DNA of 64,000 nucleotides from an uncultured Oscillibacter sp. (GTDB taxonomy: Bacteria > Bacillota > Clostridia > Oscillospirales > Oscillospiraceae). Below the pieces are notes generated by a model. It ran no database searches and had not been told where the DNA came from. It worked only from the letters and a program-made list of their open reading frames with translations. The stretch lies in the NCBI GenBank assembly GCA_910579435.1, contig CAJTVF010000008.1, positions 1-64,000 of the forward strand. The letters are read 5' to 3'. Both the position numbers and the translations under genes were made by a program. Positions within the stretch are counted from its first letter, which is position 1. Each line of letters starts with the position of its first letter. This document shows positions 17,215 through 25,164 of this stretch, one piece after another.

Positions 17215-17340
17215 ATGAAGACGGTAAAACCGGTGTACTCTGTGGTCGACCCGAACGCAAAAGAACATACGTTAGCGGCATGGAAAAGCCTGGCCGTGGA
17301 AAAATTGCTGCAATACATCGAAGCGAGCCGTCCGCAGTGA
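17215..17340 (+). CDS. 41-residue ORF upstream of the serine recombinase
   Basis: ATG 17215 follows AGGGAGGTGATGAA, a strong ribosome site. The product is a short soluble peptide with no recognisable domain. Small ORFs often precede recombinase genes in Clostridial elements; it could be a directionality factor, but nothing in the sequence shows it. Confidence 0.5.
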   Translation: MKTVKPVYSVVDPNAKEHTLAAWKSLAVEKLLQYIEASRPQ

Positions 17341-17441
17341 ATGGCGGCCAAGCCTATGCGGATTCGTTGTTCCGTTTGCGTGTTTTGGAATGAAAATGCA
17401 ATCCGCGTCCGGTCTGGACTGGCTGAAGAAAGGAGCAGCCG

Positions 17442-18953
17442 ATGAAAATTGCAGCATACTGCCGTGTATCAACGGAGAAAGAGGAGCAGCTGGACAGCTT
17501 GGCGCATCAAAAGGAATTCTTCCTGGAATATGCCAGGAAGAATGGTCATGAGCTGTTTCACCTTTACGCGGACGAGGGGATCTCCGGTACAAGCCTGAAA
17601 AAGAGGACCGAATTTCAGCGCCTGATGAATGACGCGCAAAAGGGCCTGTTTGAGCTGGTGGTCGTAAAGGATATTTCGCGTGTCGCCAGAAACACGGTGG
17701 ACTTCCTGCAAAGTATTCGCAAGCTCAAGACCATGGGCGTCAATATGATTTTCATTACGGCCAATATGACGTCCCTTGGAGACAGCGAGTTCATACTGAC
17801 CATCTTCGGTGCAATGGCGCAGGAGGAGAGCAGCAGCCTTTCAAAGCGCGTCAAATGGGGGAAAAAGATCAACGCGAAGAAGGGAAGAGTCCCGCAGCGC
17901 ATCTATGGCTATGACAGGATCGATAACTATACGCTTCAGATCAATCAGGAGGAAGCGGGCGTCGTCAAGCGAATCTTTGACTTATACTTGAAGGGAGGAC
18001 TTGGCTGCCGGGGTATCAGCCTGGCCTTGAATGCCGATGGAGCGAAAACAAAGTTTGGCTGTGAGTGGGATCCCCGGGGAGTCAGGAGGATCCTCCAGAA
18101 TCCAATCTACTGCGGACACTATGTTAATAATAAATATGAGATCGAGGATTACCTGACCGGACGCCAGGTCAGGCTTCCGGAAAGGGAGCACTTCCATCAT
18201 GACAGGCCGGAATGGGCCATCATTCCGGAGGAAGACTTCCGCAGAGCCCAATTGCAAATGGAGGAACGGCGCAAACGGTATCAAACCCATGAAGGGCCTT
18301 TTACCGGAACGAGATACAGCACCAGGCATGTATTCAGCACGCTAATCCGCTGTGAGCACTGCGGAAGGGCCTTCACACGGAAAACATACACGTATGTGAA
18401 GACAAGAGTATATTGGCTCTGCTCAACAAACAGCCAGTTTACTGCGAAGCAGTGCGGCAATCTGGTGAAGCTGGAGGAAGAGGAGCTCCTGGCTCACATC
18501 CGGGATTACTTCTCTTCTTTGATTCAGGAGAAGGATGTGTTTGTGCGGCAGGTTCTGGCGGAAGTCAAAAAACAGTGCGCCAGGCAGGAGAACGCGTTTG
18601 ACGCGGAGGCGATGGAGGTAAAGCGGAAAAAGCTGATTGCCAGGAGGCGGCGGTATCAGGAGATGTACGCCAATGACGTTATGACGATGGCCGAATTGAA
18701 GGGAAAAACAGCGGCCGTTGAGGAGGAATTGGAGACGCTGGATTTCACATTGAAGCAATACAAGCAGTCTCAGACTGCTCAGCAGAAGAACGAGGACGCT
18801 ATTGACCGCTGCATCCGGGAAATCGAACGTTTCCTGAGCCTTGAGACGGTGACGAATCTTGATATGCGCAGGATGATAGATCGAATCTCTGTGAACATGG
18901 ATGGAACCGTCAGAATTATCCTGAAAAAGTTAGAGGATGGGCCCCCTCTCTGA
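17442..18953 (+). CDS. Large serine recombinase of the 6-kb element
   Basis: A 503-residue site-specific recombinase. The resolvase catalytic domain has nucleophile S10 in YCRVSTEKEEQ and an active-site arginine in DISRVARN. A recombinase domain follows (about 165-280), then a zinc ribbon (CEHCGRAF ... CSTNSQFTAKQCGN, about 308-345) and a C-terminal coiled coil (about 390-450). The stop lies 24 bases from the junction with the interrupted gene, as expected for an integrase beside its att site. Codon and base use are less GC-rich than the core genes, suggesting transfer. Confidence 0.93.
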   Translation: MKIAAYCRVSTEKEEQLDSLAHQKEFFLEYARKNGHELFHLYADEGISGTSLKKRTEFQRLMNDAQKGLFELVVVKDISRVARNTVDFLQSIRKLKTMGVNMIFITANMTSLGDSEFILTIFGAMAQEESSSLSKRVKWGKKINAKKGRVPQRIYGYDRIDNYTLQINQEEAGVVKRIFDLYLKGGLGCRGISLALNADGAKTKFGCEWDPRGVRRILQNPIYCGHYVNNKYEIEDYLTGRQVRLPEREHFHHDRPEWAIIPEEDFRRAQLQMEERRKRYQTHEGPFTGTRYSTRHVFSTLIRCEHCGRAFTRKTYTYVKTRVYWLCSTNSQFTAKQCGNLVKLEEEELLAHIRDYFSSLIQEKDVFVRQVLAEVKKQCARQENAFDAEAMEVKRKKLIARRRRYQEMYANDVMTMAELKGKTAAVEEELETLDFTLKQYKQSQTAQQKNEDAIDRCIREIERFLSLETVTNLDMRRMIDRISVNMDGTVRIILKKLEDGPPL

Positions 18954-18977
18954 ACCTTCCCGGTTTAGGGCAATGAT

Positions 18978-19338
18978 CTCCACCACGGCGATGGGGAGGT
19001 TGGAGCGGCTGGTGAGCTGGAGGTCCGGCTCGCCGGTGCGGAGCTCAGAGGAGAAGATCTTGGCGTTCCCCTCGCTGCCGAAGAGGATGGCCCGCTTGTC
19101 GAAGACGCACAGGCCCTCCACGGTGACGGGGGCGGGGCAGCTCAGGTAGGCCTGAAGGGTGACAGAGTAGAAGAAGCGCATGTCGACGGTGTAGAAGCCC
19201 CGGTTGAAGCTGACAGGCTCCACGTCCACATAGACATAGAGGAGTTTGGCACTGCCGCCCTTGACGGACAGCGCGCGGTTGATGATGTCCACATACTGGA
19301 GCTTGGGATAGAAACGCAGGTCCTCGATACAGTCTTTG
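18978..19338 (-). pseudogene. Interrupted cysteine-rich gene, piece 2 of 3 (middle)
   Basis: It encodes about 120 residues from KDCIEDLRFYPKLQYVDII to LPIAVVE. There is no ribosome site or start at its upstream edge, which is the prophage junction. At its downstream edge it runs into the 6-kb element and stops soon after (IIALNREGSERGPIL). It is trapped between the two recombinase genes, whose 3' ends both point at it. Joined to pieces 1 and 3 the frame is continuous. Confidence 0.8.
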
Positions 19339-19365
19339 TCGTAAGATACAACGCTTTTAAGGTTT
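19339..19365. repeat. Prophage attachment site, integrase side
   Basis: Core dinucleotide TC (GA on the minus strand) at 19339-19340, seven bases, then an 18-base arm ACAACGCTTTTAAGGTTT at 19348-19365. The reverse complement of this arm lies at 38123-38140, also seven bases from its TC core at 38148-38149. Confidence 0.82.
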
Positions 19366-19379
19366 CGAAACAGAAAAAA

Positions 19380-20882
19380 TCAATCCGTTTTCATGAGGAA
19401 ATCCAACTCAAAATCAGCGGGTTTCGTCTTTTTTTCTTTCCGGTATTGGATTACCTCGATCACCGAATGGAGCAGCGCATTCCTCTGGGCAGCGTCTCCC
19501 TTCTGATAGCCCTCCAGAACCGCCTGTATGCGCTCCGCCTGCCGCCCCGGGTCATATGCCTCCGCCTCCCTCAAACGGCGCTGTGCGGCTTCCTGCTGGC
19601 CTTCCAGGGCCGTTATCTTGTCCATGACCGCTTTCATCCGCTCCCGGTAGGTGGGGAGGTCGTACTCGCCCAGTTCAAGCAGCTCATGCAGCCGCTCCTT
19701 TTGCCGGCGAGCGTTGTGAAGCTCTTTGCCGATAGCCGCCACGGCGTCCTCCAGCGGCGCGAGGTCCGGGGCTTGCTCGGACCGCTCCACCTGAAGCTCT
19801 GCCAGCAGGTCCTCTAAATGTTCCAGAATGCGGGACTCCACCAGGGACAGCTTTGCCATTGCACAGCAGCCCTTGCGCTGGCAGAGCAGGTAAGGTTCCC
19901 CTTTTGATAAGATTCGCTGCATATTCCCGCCGCACTTCACGCACTTCACCAGCCCGGCCAGAGGGCTTTTAATCGTCCCGTCGTGATAGGCCGGACGGTA
20001 GCGGCCCGCCATAATCTCCTGCACTTTATCAAACAGCTCCTTCTCTATGATCGCCGGGTGGAGCCCGTCCGTGATGGTCCACTTTTCTTTCGGGTTATAA
20101 ATGACAATATTTTTGGGATTTCCCTTTGCGTTTTTCTTGATATGGCTTTTCTGGTCCCATACAATTTTCCCTATGTAGGTCGGATTCGTGAGAATCTTCG
20201 CGATGCTGTTTCGGGAAAAGGAGCTGGAGCGGTGAGGGCGGCCGCCCATGGCGTTGATCTGGTAGGCAATCGAGGTACAGCCCCAGCCGCCGGCGTAAAG
20301 CTGGAACATGACCCGGACCAGCTTGGCCTCCGGTTCAAAAATCTCCAGAGTAGGGCGGCGGTCAATGTAGACCCGCCGGTAGCCGTAGGGGGCGTTCGCC
20401 ACGTAGCAGCCCTCCCGGATGCTCCGCTGCAGCCCCCGCCGGAGGCGCTTGTTGATGATCTTATACTCCCGGCGGGACATGAAGGTCTTGAATTCCGCCA
20501 GTTCGTCGTCGATTTCGTCCGACAAGTTATACACCTTGTCAGGCGTGACTATCAGGGTTCCGCTGTCGCGGAAGGCGTCTAAAATAATGCCCTGGTCCTT
20601 CATCCGCCCGCGGGAAAGCCGGTCCAGGTCCATGCAGAGGACGGCGTCGCAGCTCCCGGCCTCCACGGCCTCCAGCAGCCGGAGCATTTCCGGGCGGGCA
20701 TAGAGGCTCTCGCCGCTGATGACTTCCGAAAAGTAATCCAGAATCACCAGCCCGTGGCGCTGGGCGCATTCGTCCAGGGCCTGGTGGTGCTTGCGGAGGA
20801 CTTCCGCCGTCTCCAGGCCCTCCTCCATGCGGGATTTGCGGAGGTAGACGTAAGCGGTTTTTCCAAGCATGTCCTGGGGCAT
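19380..20882 (-). CDS. int: Prophage large serine integrase
   Basis: A 500-residue serine recombinase. The nucleophile is S17 in YVYLRKSRMEEG, with an active-site arginine in DLDRLSRGRMKDQG. Recombinase domain about 150-280, zinc ribbon around CVKCGGNM...LLCQRKGCCA, then a long coiled coil (about 375-450). ATG 20882 follows AAGGAGGCGTTTCACC. The stop is 40 bases from the attachment core, and it faces the other recombinase across gene piece 2. Confidence 0.94.
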   Translation of the reverse strand: MPQDMLGKTAYVYLRKSRMEEGLETAEVLRKHHQALDECAQRHGLVILDYFSEVISGESLYARPEMLRLLEAVEAGSCDAVLCMDLDRLSRGRMKDQGIILDAFRDSGTLIVTPDKVYNLSDEIDDELAEFKTFMSRREYKIINKRLRRGLQRSIREGCYVANAPYGYRRVYIDRRPTLEIFEPEAKLVRVMFQLYAGGWGCTSIAYQINAMGGRPHRSSSFSRNSIAKILTNPTYIGKIVWDQKSHIKKNAKGNPKNIVIYNPKEKWTITDGLHPAIIEKELFDKVQEIMAGRYRPAYHDGTIKSPLAGLVKCVKCGGNMQRILSKGEPYLLCQRKGCCAMAKLSLVESRILEHLEDLLAELQVERSEQAPDLAPLEDAVAAIGKELHNARRQKERLHELLELGEYDLPTYRERMKAVMDKITALEGQQEAAQRRLREAEAYDPGRQAERIQAVLEGYQKGDAAQRNALLHSVIEVIQYRKEKKTKPADFELDFLMKTD

Positions 20883-20910
20883 GGTGAAACGCCTCCTTCA
20901 AGCTGATGCT

Positions 20911-20944
20911 ATAAAAGGGCAGAAGTTCCGGCGGGACTTCTGCC
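20911..20944 (-). terminator. Terminator upstream of the integrase gene
   Basis: GGGCAGAAGT pairs with ACTTCTGCCC and is followed on the minus strand by TTTTAT. It separates the 88-residue coiled-coil gene from int, so int probably has its own promoter. Confidence 0.75.
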
Positions 20945-20983
20945 CTCTATGCTGTCCCCGGTGCTGTCACGCCGGGGGCGGGT

Positions 20984-21250
20984 TTATTGTGCTTTTTTCA
21001 ATTCCGCTACATCGTGTGTCAGGAGCCGGACTACGGTTTTCAGCGTGTCCACGTCAGCTGCTAATTCATCCACCCGGCTTTTGGGGGCCAAGGTATCCAA
21101 TAGATTTTGGTGGCCTTCCGCCAGCAAGTCCAGGCGGGGGAGGACCACCGCCTCCTGGGTGACGGCAACCTTTTGCAGGAGGTCCCTCATTTCCGTCTGT
21201 TCGGACTTGATTTCCGCCAGAATTTGTAAAATCTTTTCTTCATTGTTCAT
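20984..21250 (-). CDS. 88-residue coiled-coil protein
   Basis: An all-helical small protein with heptad-like leucines (DLLAEGHQNLLDTLAP, DVDTLKTVVRLLTHDVAELKK). ATG 21250 follows AAAGGAGCC; the frame extends upstream to 21409 without a better site. Similar short coiled-coil ORFs accompany integrases in Clostridial prophages, from memory; function unknown. Confidence 0.65.
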   Translation of the reverse strand: MNNEEKILQILAEIKSEQTEMRDLLQKVAVTQEAVVLPRLDLLAEGHQNLLDTLAPKSRVDELAADVDTLKTVVRLLTHDVAELKKAQ

Positions 21251-21333
21251 AGTGGCTCCTTTCACTATTCCCTCCACAGTATAACTTTCCTTTATGCCGC
21301 CCCCGGTGCTCACGCCGGGAGTGGATTTTATTT

Positions 21334-21350
21334 GTGTCCAAGTTGGACAC
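21334..21350. promoter_or_regulatory. 17-bp perfect dyad GTGTCCAAGTTGGACAC
   Basis: A perfect palindrome in the short gap between two minus-strand genes, a candidate operator for an unidentified prophage regulator. Confidence 0.4.
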
Positions 21351-21368
21351 GGTATAGGCTGTTGGTAT

Positions 21369-21926
21369 TTATTTGACATTGCGATTTTCACCGTAAAAGA
21401 TGCGGCCATTTTTTAATATCTTGCGATATCCGCAAAGTAGCGAAAATGAAGGGTCCGGATGTACGCATACTTTTGCGTCACTGCAAGCCATAAAACGAGA
21501 ACAGCAATCAAATTCTTTTGAAACTTTTTCAACTGATAGTAAAGCCGCTTCTTTTAAAAGGTGGACAATTTCGTCCTTAGACAATTGAGAAAAATGGATC
21601 CTTAGGAACTGCGGTTCAGAGGCGATTCCAGATGTTTTTACGGTATTTGGAATTGATTCTTTCAAGGTTATCGGGATAGAGATATACCACTTTTTTCCTC
21701 GTAGTTTTAACCTGCAAATGTTGGAGGACCGAAAGTTGAGCGAACTATACCCTATACATTTTTTATATGTGATGTCCTCTGGATTTGCGTTTACTGACTT
21801 TACTGCTTCACGCAAATCAGGAAGCATGCTTTCAAAAAAATCTTTTTCCCGTTCCCGTCCAAGCTCTTGCCCTGTCTTTGGGAAAATGCTCAATTGGTCA
21901 TTCATGCCGTCCACACACTGGCGCAT
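21369..21926 (-). CDS. 185-residue prophage protein, unknown
   Basis: Not recognised. It begins MRQCVDGMNDQLS behind AAGGAGGAG. The last third contains four to five cysteines and a histidine (CCSRFMACSDAKVCVHPD...LCGYRKIL), suggesting a metal site. Its base composition is AT-rich compared with core genes. It lies downstream of an exonuclease-BRCT gene and may act with it. Confidence 0.6.
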   Translation of the reverse strand: MRQCVDGMNDQLSIFPKTGQELGREREKDFFESMLPDLREAVKSVNANPEDITYKKCIGYSSLNFRSSNICRLKLRGKKWYISIPITLKESIPNTVKTSGIASEPQFLRIHFSQLSKDEIVHLLKEAALLSVEKVSKEFDCCSRFMACSDAKVCVHPDPSFSLLCGYRKILKNGRIFYGENRNVK

Positions 21927-21961
21927 CGTTCTCCTCCTTGGATACATTCTGGGAATTTTGA

Positions 21962-22942
21962 TCATATTTCATCTGACAAGATAGAATCCTGAAGCATATC
22001 GTAAAAAACATCTTCAGAAATAGTCACAATATCAAATCCATCAATCTGCATTTTTTCGGCCTTCTTTTGTTTGCTGCTTTTACCATCTTTGATAGACTTG
22101 CAATAGTCATTATTTCCCAAAACCAAAAAATTCGTTTTCTTCGTAACGGTATCACCAATGATTCCACCGCAATCAACAACTGCTTGCATAGCTTCTTTTC
22201 TAGTCATTTTGTCGAGTGCACCAGTGAAAGCAAATACTTTTTGATAGATCGGCCCCTCCTCATTAAACGCATTAGTTTGGGCTGATATATTTTTTGCATG
22301 GGTAGGAATACCCCATGATTTTTTTATTGCAGGTTGCAAATTTATACCCAAATCCAAACAGTATTGTCTCATGGCCTGATAAGACAAATGTGTACGGATG
22401 CAATCAGCGATGGCACGGTGTTCCTCTGTTTGGGGAACATTTAACCGGTTGCAAAGATCAACCAATCTATGCTTGTGTTCGCCTTTAAAAATCACACGGC
22501 TTAAGGACATTGTGTCCGCATAGTCGTTAGAAAATGGAGAGAGATTATATAACATTGCAAAATCATAAATAAAATTGATATCAAAATTGACATTGTGCCC
22601 CAGAATCACATCGTTGCCGACAAAACTAAGAAACTCTGGGAAAATATGTTCTGCTAAGGGAGCACTTGAAACCATTTCATTGGTGATTCCGGTCAAGTTT
22701 TCGATAAAATCAGATATTTCCTCCATGGGTTTTACAAAACTCTGGAAACGTGCATTTTCAATACCATTTCTATACCGAATAGCACCCAATTCAATAATAT
22801 CACAGAAGCGGGGATCAAGTCCCGTAGTTTCAATATCAATTACCGTATAATTGCATAAATCTATACTCCGGCGATATTTTCCCTTTTTTTCTCTGCGGCA
22901 ATGTCCTTGTTCCTCTGATCCAAATTGAATGACTATTTCCAT
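21962..22942 (-). CDS. DnaQ-like 3'-5' exonuclease with C-terminal BRCT domain
   Basis: A 326-residue protein. Residues 30-200 form a DEDDh exonuclease: VIDIETTGL (DxE, motif I), HNVNFDINF (motif II) and HRAIADCIRTH (motif III). Residues about 235-320 form a BRCT domain (VFAFTGALDKMTRKEAMQAVVDCGG ... TNFLVLG), as in NAD-dependent ligases and some phage exonucleases. AT-rich. Probably DNA processing or repair for the element; it belongs to the minus-strand lysogeny-side group. Confidence 0.85.
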   Translation of the reverse strand: MEIVIQFGSEEQGHCRREKKGKYRRSIDLCNYTVIDIETTGLDPRFCDIIELGAIRYRNGIENARFQSFVKPMEEISDFIENLTGITNEMVSSAPLAEHIFPEFLSFVGNDVILGHNVNFDINFIYDFAMLYNLSPFSNDYADTMSLSRVIFKGEHKHRLVDLCNRLNVPQTEEHRAIADCIRTHLSYQAMRQYCLDLGINLQPAIKKSWGIPTHAKNISAQTNAFNEEGPIYQKVFAFTGALDKMTRKEAMQAVVDCGGIIGDTVTKKTNFLVLGNNDYCKSIKDGKSSKQKKAEKMQIDGFDIVTISEDVFYDMLQDSILSDEI

Positions 22943-22962
22943 AAATTTCCTCCGTCTATTTT

Positions 22963-23268
22963 TTAAGCTTCTTTAGTATCCAATCGACTCTCACGACCTT
23001 TTTTATATTTCCCCGAACGTACCATATCGTCGGCGCAGTCTAATAGCTTCTCTTTTCCCTCTGCGTTCATTGCCCGATACATATCTACCAATTTCCCTTC
23101 TCCAATATCGGGGGGAGGTGCATTTTCAATCTCGTTAAGTGCTAACTCAACCAACTGAGCAACGGCCTTGCTCCTTGTATTAAGACTGCTTTTCTCTCGA
23201 TAGTTTTCAATTTTTTGAAATGATTCATCACTAAAGGAAACGGAAAACCTCGGTTTATTTGTTGCCAT
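22963..23268 (-). CDS. Ribbon-helix-helix-like regulator
   Basis: A 101-residue protein beginning with a probable RHH segment (PRFSVSFSDESFQKIENYREK) followed by a helical region. It is the first minus-strand gene of the switch and faces an RHH gene on the plus strand across an operator-rich gap. Likely the lysogeny-side repressor; this is inference from position. Confidence 0.65.
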   Translation of the reverse strand: MATNKPRFSVSFSDESFQKIENYREKSSLNTRSKAVAQLVELALNEIENAPPPDIGEGKLVDMYRAMNAEGKEKLLDCADDMVRSGKYKKGRESRLDTKEA

Positions 23269-23307
23269 ATATTCACTCCCTCCTCTTTTTGAATTTCATA
23301 TTATCAT

Positions 23308-23460
23308 AAGTGATTCACAATGTAAAGGCTATATGTTATATATGATGCAAAAAATAAGTGGTTCACTTTTGTGACAATTATCAATTGAAGTGAATCAAAC
23401 AATCTGCTACGATAAAAGTGAACCAAGAACAAATTTCGACGTCGCAAAATGAATCACTTT
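23308..23460. promoter_or_regulatory. Switch region with five GTGAATCA-type repeats
   Basis: Related boxes lie at 23308-23320 (AAGTGATTCAC), 23356-23370 (AAGTGGTTCACTT), 23387-23400 (GAAGTGAATCA), 23415-23426 (AAAGTGAACCA) and 23450-23460 (TGAATCACTTT). They share the dyad AAGTGAxTCACTT. They lie between divergent RHH genes and are probably their operators. Confidence 0.65.
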
Positions 23461-23475
23461 GAAAGGGGGATTATT

Positions 23476-23730
23476 GTGTCTACCAACATGAAGCGTACAA
23501 CCGTTTCTTTTACCGACGAACTGACGGATCGCATTTTTTCTCTTCGAGCAGATGCGCGCTTTCGTCGGTGCTCTTACTCCGAGTTGATTCGGCAATTGGC
23601 AGAGAAGGGGTTGGAAATGCTGGAACTAGAACAACTCAGGTCAGAAGCTGCCGCTCCCGGCCTAGGCCTGGGGGACTTGGCAACGGAGCCTGGTCCCCAG
23701 TCCGAGGCGGGGATTCGGGACAGCGCGTGA
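23476..23730 (+). CDS. Ribbon-helix-helix regulator, early side
   Basis: An 84-residue protein with an Arc-like RHH segment (MKRTTVSFTDELTDRIFSLRADARF) and a low-complexity tail. GTG 23476 is chosen because GAAAGGGGG lies six bases upstream; an in-frame ATG at 23449 lies within an operator box. The tail (about the last 15 codons) is encoded by a sequence repeated at 24107-24167, so the C-terminus was probably added by duplication. Confidence 0.7.
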   Translation: MSTNMKRTTVSFTDELTDRIFSLRADARFRRCSYSELIRQLAEKGLEMLELEQLRSEAAAPGLGLGDLATEPGPQSEAGIRDSA

Positions 23731-23745
23731 GGGGAGGGAATTCGA

Positions 23746-23910
23746 TTGACCAGGAAAGAGGTAATAGAAACGCTTGGAAAGCAGCTGCAACTACTTTCCA
23801 AGCGTTCCTCAAAAGCCGAAGCCCTGTATCCTGATGAATTATCAGAACTTTCAAGGGCTATGTGCGAAGTGGCAACGACTATTTCTGATCTGTATCCGGA
23901 TTCCGAGTAA
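23746..23910 (+). CDS. 54-residue early ORF
   Basis: TTG start behind GGGGAGGG. The product (TRKEVIETLGKQLQLLSKRS... to LYPDSE) is a helical acidic peptide of unknown function. Its 3' end overlaps by 32 bases with a convergent minus-strand ORF. Confidence 0.5.
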   Translation: MTRKEVIETLGKQLQLLSKRSSKAEALYPDELSELSRAMCEVATTISDLYPDSE

Positions 23911-24055
23911 AGCGTTCTTGCAGGGTCTCGATAAAGTCAGCGATTCCATTCGCCCCTTCTGCATTGGGAGAAATGTGTACATTGGGGGATTGACATAGGA
24001 TTTTTGCAATTTCTAACGACTGCTTTATTGCGGCTTCTGTATTTAATGGAATCAT
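23879..24055 (-). CDS. 58-residue ORF, reverse strand in the early region
   Basis: ATG 24055 has a consensus AAGGAGGTGATACC site. The peptide begins MIPLNTEAAIKQSLEIAKIL. Its leader (TCCGCC...GGAGAAAGGAGGT) is almost identical to that of the reverse ORF at 24742, showing a duplicated promoter-leader module. Function unknown. Confidence 0.55.
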   Translation of the reverse strand: MIPLNTEAAIKQSLEIAKILCQSPNVHISPNAEGANGIADFIETLQERFTRNPDTDQK

Positions 24056-24175
24056 GGTATCACCTCCTTTCTCCGCCAAAATTCTACCACAAGGCGGAGC
24101 AGGAGGCAATAGCGGAGCCGGGTCCCCAGTCCGAGGCGGGGATTCGGGACAGCGCGTGAGAGGAGGTGATGCGGG

Positions 24176-24554
24176 ATGAAACGAATGATGGAAGGATGGT
24201 ACTGGAAATGCCGGCATAAACTGCGTGATTTTTTTTCGTGAACTTTCCGATTGCCTCAGCGAATTCCAGCGCGATTGCCACACCCGGCGGGAGAAATGCC
24301 CATTTTTATCCGATGCTGAATTCGTCATGGTGATGAAGGACGGGAAGCCATATGAAATTCTGGTGTTTGCGAAACGCAATGTTATCCCCGTTTGCCTCAC
24401 CGCTATATGGACCGTGGAGGACTGGGAAGAGTTCGTTATGAAGTGCGCCTGCCACGAGCTGACGGGAAAGACGCCCCTTCAATCTCTGCGGCAGATGATA
24501 AAGTCCACACCGGACCGCTCCGCAAAAACCACGGTGGTTTCTCCACTGCGATGA
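24176..24554 (+). CDS. Early-region protein split by a frameshift at an 8-T run
   Basis: ATG 24176 (AGGAGGTGATGCGGG site) encodes MKRMMEGWYWKCRHKLRDFF then stops at 24241. The next frame, open from 24225, continues RELSDCLSEFQRDCHTRR to 24554. Removing one T from the run at 24229-24236 joins them into one protein of about 125 residues. Either a mutation (pseudogene), a sequencing error or slippage. No domain recognised; the second part has several cysteines and a DGKPYEI segment. Confidence 0.55.
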
Positions 24555-24619
24555 AGACTTGATAGTTCGATGGTGTACCCTTTTCTCTCCATAGAATGAT
24601 CCCAGGCCTGCTTGAAACA

Positions 24620-24742
24620 CTAGTGATCTCCCGCCGAGGCAAGATCCGCAAGGTACTGCTTAAGCGCATAGTAAACGGCTGGATTCGCTTCCCGGAGTTT
24701 CTTTAAGGACGCGAAATAGTAGCCATCTGAATTTGGTTTCAT
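24620..24742 (-). CDS. 40-residue ORF, reverse strand
   Basis: ATG 24742 follows AAGGAGGTTAACCG. The peptide (MKPNSDGYYFASLKKLREAN...) is short and helical. It shares a 36-base leader with the reverse ORF starting at 24055. Function unknown. Confidence 0.5.
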   Translation of the reverse strand: MKPNSDGYYFASLKKLREANPAVYYALKQYLADLASAGDH

Positions 24743-24860
24743 CGGTTAACCTCCTTTCTCCGCCAAAATTCTACCACAAGGCGGAGGAAGGAGCAAGGGT
24801 TCCCGCCCGGCGAGGGCGGGACGGGGATGCAGGACAACGCGTGAGGGGAGGTGATGCGGG

Positions 24861-25040
24861 ATGAAACGTGAGTTTTACGATAGGAATTGCCCGGGAAAAT
24901 TCCCTCTGTTCCCTGGTGAGGTAGAAAACAGAGCCGAGCAGATTTTGAGCGCTCTGTCCGGTCTCAAAGTCTGCTCGGCTCTGGAACTTCTGGACCTCTG
25001 CAAGGACGCTGTAATGCAGTATCCTCTCAGGGATGATTAA
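24861..25040 (+). CDS. 59-residue early ORF
   Basis: ATG 24861 follows GGGGAGGTGATGCGGG, the same leader as the ORF at 24176. The product begins MKREFYDRNCPGKFPLF and ends in a helical segment (LELLDLCKDAVMQY). No domain recognised. Confidence 0.55.
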   Translation: MKREFYDRNCPGKFPLFPGEVENRAEQILSALSGLKVCSALELLDLCKDAVMQYPLRDD

Positions 25041-25065
25041 CCCTCCCAGCTGAAGGAGGAAGGGT

Positions 25066-25164
25066 ATGATTCAATTCCTTGTAAAACTGCTTAACTTTAT
25101 GCCGTGGCGCATAGGATTTCCCAGGAGGGATGTATATGGAAATCACAATTATGCAAAGGACTGA
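25066..25164 (+). CDS. 32-residue ORF
   Basis: ATG 25066 follows GAAGGAGGAAGGGT. The peptide is hydrophobic at the start then basic (MIQFLVKLLNFMPWRIGFPR). It overlaps the next gene. Supported mainly by its ribosome site. Confidence 0.4.
   Translation: MIQFLVKLLNFMPWRIGFPRRDVYGNHNYAKD

Larger units (their letters stand above)
12937..18977. mobile_element. 6.0-kb integrated element with serine recombinase and Fe-S/cysteine cargo
   Basis: The limits are set by the break points of the interrupted gene: both flanks carry GAG (minus strand) at 12936-12934 and 18980-18978. The element contains, left to right, iscU, nifS, rrf2 (minus), cysK (plus), nested MITEs, a 41-residue ORF and a large serine recombinase whose stop is 24 bases from the right junction. 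The rebuilt attP has only a weak dyad. That all the cargo arrived together is inference; it could have accumulated in steps. Confidence 0.6.

Noticed and set aside
18930..19292. Middle piece of the split gene taken as a complete 120-residue gene
   Set aside because: The internal ATG has no ribosome site, the conserved text continues upstream of it to the prophage core, and the end runs into element sequence.
24306..24669. Reverse frames over the frameshifted early gene
   Set aside because: No ribosome site and no sensible protein character; the plus-strand frame has both.
23680..25040. CRISPR array suspected because of repeated blocks
   Set aside because: Repeats are few, unequal in spacing, and tied to ORF leaders; no regular spacer pattern is present anywhere in the window.
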